Origin: Hyparrhenia diplandra
Taxonomy: Eukaryota; Streptophyta; Magnoliopsida; Poales; Poaceae
Assembly (NCBI GenBank): GCA_015847255.1
Contig: JADLZK010008574.1
Location: 186,001-250,000 of the forward strand
Length of the DNA stretch: 64,000 nt
Direction: 5' to 3'
Below the pieces are notes generated by a model. That model was given only the letters and a program-made list of their open reading frames with translations. It did no database searches and was not told the origin of the DNA. The stretch's first letter is position 1. Each line of letters starts with the position of its first letter. Shown piece after piece: positions 59,650 through 64,000 of this stretch. The position numbers were made by a program, and so were the translations under genes.

Positions 59650-62600
59650 TTGTGCTCGTAACGAATCGATTTACTCAGCTATAACCTAATATACTTCTTC
59701 TTTGTAAAAAAACTACGCTTATTTTCCTCTGTCGTGTTAACTTCCGCAAACTTAACGTAACATCATATCCGGCAAGATAATCCATCGTGGTTTTATTTCT
59801 TGGAACAGATGCATGCCAAAATTACCACACACAAAAAACGGCATGTACCTGCTGCGTAGTGGGAAAGTCAAGCGGAAAACGCCGAGTAGCAGACGGCATC
59901 ACATGACATGACCAAACACCTACACAATACTAATCCCAGTAAGTTGCAGCAGGTCTGCCAATAAGCAAAGTGATTAAGCTAATCTTTATCCCAACCCAAT
60001 GTGCCCCAGTGGGGCCCACCCGGTCGATCCACTGCCTGCTGCTCGCGCGCGGTGGAGAAACACCGGGGCCCCACCACCCGCACGTTTCAGGCAAGCCGCC
60101 GTGGCCTGACCCTGATCTGATGGCATGGCATGATTATCTTGCCGGCGACGAGTAGCTTTCCGTGATTCCACAGATGGAATTAGCAGCTCGATCGCTGGAT
60201 TTCGTCGGAATTAGCAGCTCGATAGCTGGATTTTCGTCTCGCTGCTGGCTTCGTTTAAGATCATGGTTATCCTGATCCTGATCCTGATCGCCATAGGATG
60301 GGGACGTAAGCAGCTGGAGCTGAGCCTGGCAGGGGCCTAGCTAATCCTGATCCTGATCCGTCACAGCTAGTCAGTCGAATTATCAGTTCAATAAGCTCAT
60401 GCATGCAGCTCCACTGATAGCACATAAGAGGGGCCTAAAAATGGCAGGGTACCGCACGGAGTCATATGCGTCAGGGACGCTCGCGGCGTGCGTGACAGTA
60501 ACCGCACGGAGGTCATATGCCGTCGCCGTCGCGAGAACAGAGAGGAATTCCAAATCGAGTAACTTTGCGGTCGTCGTCGCGCGGTTCGCGTCGTCGCTGT
60601 CGAGGCACGTGTCGACCGCAGCGCGGCGGAGAAGGGAGGAGGAGATGGATCCATGGTGTGCGTCGAGGTCTCGAGGGCTTTGCGTGCGCGGTTAGTTCTT
60701 TCTTGCAAGTAAATAAACGCGCAGTGAATGAATGTGGAGGAGCGCGCGTACACGTAGAAAGAAGCGTGAGGGCGACGCGTATCTACCCAGTTCGATCTCT
60801 CTTGCCAGCTCCTCGACCATTATCGATTTATTATCGTCGTGATAAAAAATGAAAATATATAATCGAGAGAGTGAGAGGGGGACAGACCGGCAGAGAGCCA
60901 CTATGCATCCATGCGCTGAAACGATCCTTTCATTTCCATAAACACAACGATTAGACCACGCACTGGTTTGATGATGCAGTTTCAACATATGTGTTTCCCG
61001 GGCTTGAAGTGTCGAAGTGAAGGTTAGACTGGGCCGGGCCTTGGAGGACGACGAGGTACAGTAGTAGAAGGACAAAAGCAAAGGCTCCGTGCACCATATG
61101 CACATGTCTGTAGCCTCGAGTCTCGATCGTTTCATGTGTTTGAGCCTTTTTTGAACTAGAGTTTGCCGGAGGACTGCAAACTGTAAAGCGAGCAGCACTG
61201 AGAAGTCCGCCCGTGATTATCCTATCCGATTCCGAACGAAGCTCCTGCACCAGGCATTCCTATTCCCCACGTGCGCGCATACCTTATGATTCCGACGGGA
61301 CGGGATGGGGGCTTCACGTCTCTCTTGGGATCGATCCAGTCAGAAGAGGAACGAGGGTGTGTGAATGTGTGATGTGGGAGAGCACGACGTCACATGCGAG
61401 AAGAATTCAACCAACTGATGAGGCAAACACGCGACCTGGGTGTGAGACTTTCTGTTGGAATAGCGGATTGGACCAAGTTCGGAACGTGCACGTCGCCAAA
61501 CGCGCGGACTGAAATCTGAACCGTTTGGTTATTAATTAACGGGGACAAATAATACATCCATCATATTTTAATTAAACTATATCATTAAATAGATCGTTAC
61601 TAGACTTATTTGGAGATATAGAAATACAAATGCTGCTATATTTTTATTAAAAACACCTAATCCAGTAAGAATTTTATAGCGACGTTTTTTCACATGTGAC
61701 AGAGTGACGAAAGGTGAGAACTTGTTCCAACAAACAGCTTTTTGCACCGAACCTGCCGCTTTTCTCCGCGTGAAGCTGCGGAGAGCACACTCGATCAGGA
61801 CTTTGGAAAATGCGGAGAAAAATGTGCACCCTGTACGTGGCGTCATCCATCCAAATGTGAGGACGACGTCGGTCGGGTCGTCGAGGATGCATGGCCGGGT
61901 CTCGTAATCTTGTTCGATGCCACTAGTAGTGCTAAGCTATATGTATCGATCTTTTGACTAGTGGGTACTAGTAGCTTCATGGGCTCGAAGTGTTGTTGCA
62001 CTCAACGAAAAGTTTGTGATAGCATCACCACCGGATAAAAATGGCCGAATCCTATAGTTTTCAAGTCGTGATCTAGATAACTGGAACATCTGCTGGGTGG
62101 CCTACAGTTGTTGCTTTCTTGCTTGCTTTAGATAAAAATTGATGGCTTTGGACTTTACTCTAGATCATTCATAGATTTCTTTCCTCCTATTTGGCTCGTG
62201 TGTTTTATTCATCTTGATAACGCTACACCAAAAAGTAACAAAAGGACGCGTGCGTCCACTAGAGACGGTAGTAGTCAGAATATAATCCGTCACAAAATAC
62301 GTGTAATTCCCGCGATCATGTCTATACAAATGTCCAGTAGTAACAGTCGCAGATCGATGGATATCTAACAGAGGCCTCAACTACGGGCAGTGCCCGCCGT
62401 CGAAAAAAAAAAAAACAGAGGCCTCAACCTGTTCAATATGAACCCTTGAGCACTGAGAATACAAAATAAACTTAACCATGAAGCAGCATATATACGTCGT
62501 CCATCCACAAAACACCAAGCATAATGTCCGGGTTTTTCTTTGTTGCTGAACTTCTAACTCAGGTATCTTTGACAATACCGGCACTATATATATATAACAC

Positions 62601-63085
62601 ATCCAATATTCCAATTCAATCCTGATCATCACCGACAGGCAGGTGTGGTACACGAATTGGAGTGTCATGGATGCCACAATAAGCGCCTTGCAGGCTACCA
62701 GTAGCTAAGTGCCTAAGTCATACATAGACGCATTTGGAAACCTGCGCTATCTAATCTAATCTAAAAGAGAAAAAAAAACATGTACATCTTCTCAATTTTT
62801 CAACACGATCGAACGTCAGCAGAGTTTGTGCAAATCTCGCAGCGAACACCAAGCTTAAAAGGGAACGGCATCTAATAGCTTGCTGACAAAAGCAATAAAG
62901 AAAAGATCGAAAAGATAAATGGAGTGCCAGGATAGAGGAACAGGAATGGAACATCAACGCGCGCAGAACGCACGACAGACAGCAACGTGGTGCTTATCCT
63001 CAGCGTCGTCTCGACGAGACTATAGCTACATGCCTTCCACACCGTGACACCGCGTGAACGGCGACGAGACTAGATACATGCTTCC
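59650..63085. other. Intergenic, no gene supported
   Basis: A 31-bp tandem repeat containing GGAATTAGCAGCTCGAT lies at 60,175-60,237, TGATCC repeats at 60,271-60,290 and 60,343-60,358, and a spaced direct repeat of ACCGCACGGAG/TCATATG words at about 60,450 and 60,501. Open frames overlap and are unrelated to known families. Confidence 0.45.
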
Positions 63086-63088
63086 TCA

Positions 63089-63365
63089 GAGCCCGTTCGG
63101 TTGCTATGCAAGGCCTAAAAAGCAAACCCAAAAAATTTGCATAAAGCATTCGTCATATCAAATCTTTTGACGCATGCATGGAGCACTAAATGTAGATAAA
63201 CAATAAAAACTAATTGCACGCTTTTTAGCTGAAAAGTGCGAGACGAATCTTTTTTAAACTTTAGATTAATCTATGGTGGGACAATAATTACCAAATACAA
63301 ACGAAAAAGTGCTACAGTGACTCCAACCCAAACTATTTTGGGTTGCATGGCAACCGAACGGGCTC
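63089..63365. mobile_element. MITE, 277 bp, TSD TCA
   Basis: The terminus GAGCCCGTTCGGTTGCTATG is the inverse of the right end CATGGCAACCGAACGGGCTC with one mismatch. TCA flanks at 63,086-63,088 and 63,366-63,368. The interior has the AATTGCACGCTTTTTAGCTG words common in grass MITEs. The very well kept ends indicate recent insertion. Confidence 0.85.
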
Positions 63366-64000
63366 TCAGTACGTGGTCTGTGGTCATGCACGGCGGGGCC
63401 GTGCCAGGTGCCAGGTAATCCACCCATATTATAAAGAAAAGGTGCCCAACCCGTACCAATTCGTTGCGTTGAAGCATCGGCTGCATACGTGCGCGCCAGA
63501 CGGGGCGGCGGCGGCGGTCCGCGCGGCGAAGAAGACGGCGGCCTGTGACCGGTGTGGTGTGGTGTGGGCTAGCTAGCTGACCGAAGCGTGTCCACCCCAC
63601 CCCCCCAGCGCGTCACGCGGACTCGGCACGCGGCTTTGTTGTCACACCGCGCCGGTAGCTCGTGCCGTCGTGCGTGCGGGTGCGACTGCGCCGCCGAAAG
63701 CGACGCGGGTGGGGCCGAGCACCGGTGCAGCTGTGTGTCCATGTGTGTCCATGGAGCGAACGTGAGGCGAGGCGAGGCCGATTGGCTAGAGCGGATATCC
63801 GGCGTGCGTGCCGTGCGGTTCCTGGCCACGCCAAGTGTTGTTTCGCGCGCGCTGGCGTCGACTGGCCGGACTGGTACGTACGTACGCAATGACGACGGGG
63901 AGCCGTATGGTATTCGTATACATGCGGTAGGTACAAGGAACGCTCGTGGATCTGTGGTGTGATGCCGGTTCAGTCTGATTGTCTGATGATTGGGTGGGAG
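63366..64000. other. GC-rich right edge, no gene supported
   Basis: Overlapping open frames on both strands between 63.48 and 63.96 kb have no recognisable product. The region could be a promoter or 5' end of a gene beyond the window. Confidence 0.35.

Noticed and set aside
1..64000. tRNA, rRNA and microRNA genes
   Set aside because: No cloverleaf B-box pattern, rRNA segment or familiar conserved miRNA sequence was recognised by eye. A covariance-model scan would be needed to exclude them.

Overview
The window is nuclear DNA of a grass (Poaceae). It carries spliced plant genes (two NAC transcription factors, an r40-type lectin, cytosolic ribosomal protein S19), GC-rich first exons, many grass-type MITEs, LINEs, a gag-only LTR element, a Helitron and a piece of plastid ndhH. 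The species cannot be fixed by reading. All four recognisable genes lie on the minus strand, and about 90% of the window is intergenic or transposon sequence.

Layout. 1-3,100: candidate exons of an unidentified minus-strand gene at the left edge. 7,250-9,850: a 5'-truncated LINE with a 17-bp target duplication and several MITEs. 11,699-13,054: NAC gene 1 (ORE1/NAC92-like), with a Tourist-like MITE upstream. 16.1-16.7 kb: a decayed RNase H fragment. 22,473-24,169: a TIR element carrying a GC-rich fragment and a nested Stowaway. 25,696-30,967: a Stowaway MITE split by a 5,032-bp Helitron whose cargo includes plastid ndhH and a poly(A)-tailed retroelement piece. 31,720-33,143: r40 lectin gene. 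38,076-41,104: a gag-only LTR retrotransposon with a Tourist-like element inside one LTR. 41,959-43,483: RPS19. 46,742-48,469: NAC gene 2 (NAP/NAC29-like). 49,287-55,882: a second split MITE, interrupted by a hAT-like element that holds an ORF1-only LINE and a Helitron-type 3' end. 56.2-59.7 kb: two more LINE remnants. 63.1-63.4 kb: a MITE.

The order NAC, r40, NAC(NAP) recalls a rice chromosome 3 neighbourhood (from memory, to be checked). NAC genes of these clades act in senescence and stress, and r40 lectins respond to ABA and salt, but nothing in the sequence shows that they act together. RPS19 is a housekeeping gene with a typical ribosomal-protein promoter.

Three of the four genes contain single-base indels, mostly in short homopolymers, that break otherwise well-conserved frames: three in NAC 1, one in r40, one in NAC 2. 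Only RPS19 is intact. Either the assembly has residual indel errors or several neighbouring genes are decaying. I found no undescribed multi-gene system. The most notable structures are the nested transposons, whose insertion junctions can be read to the base.
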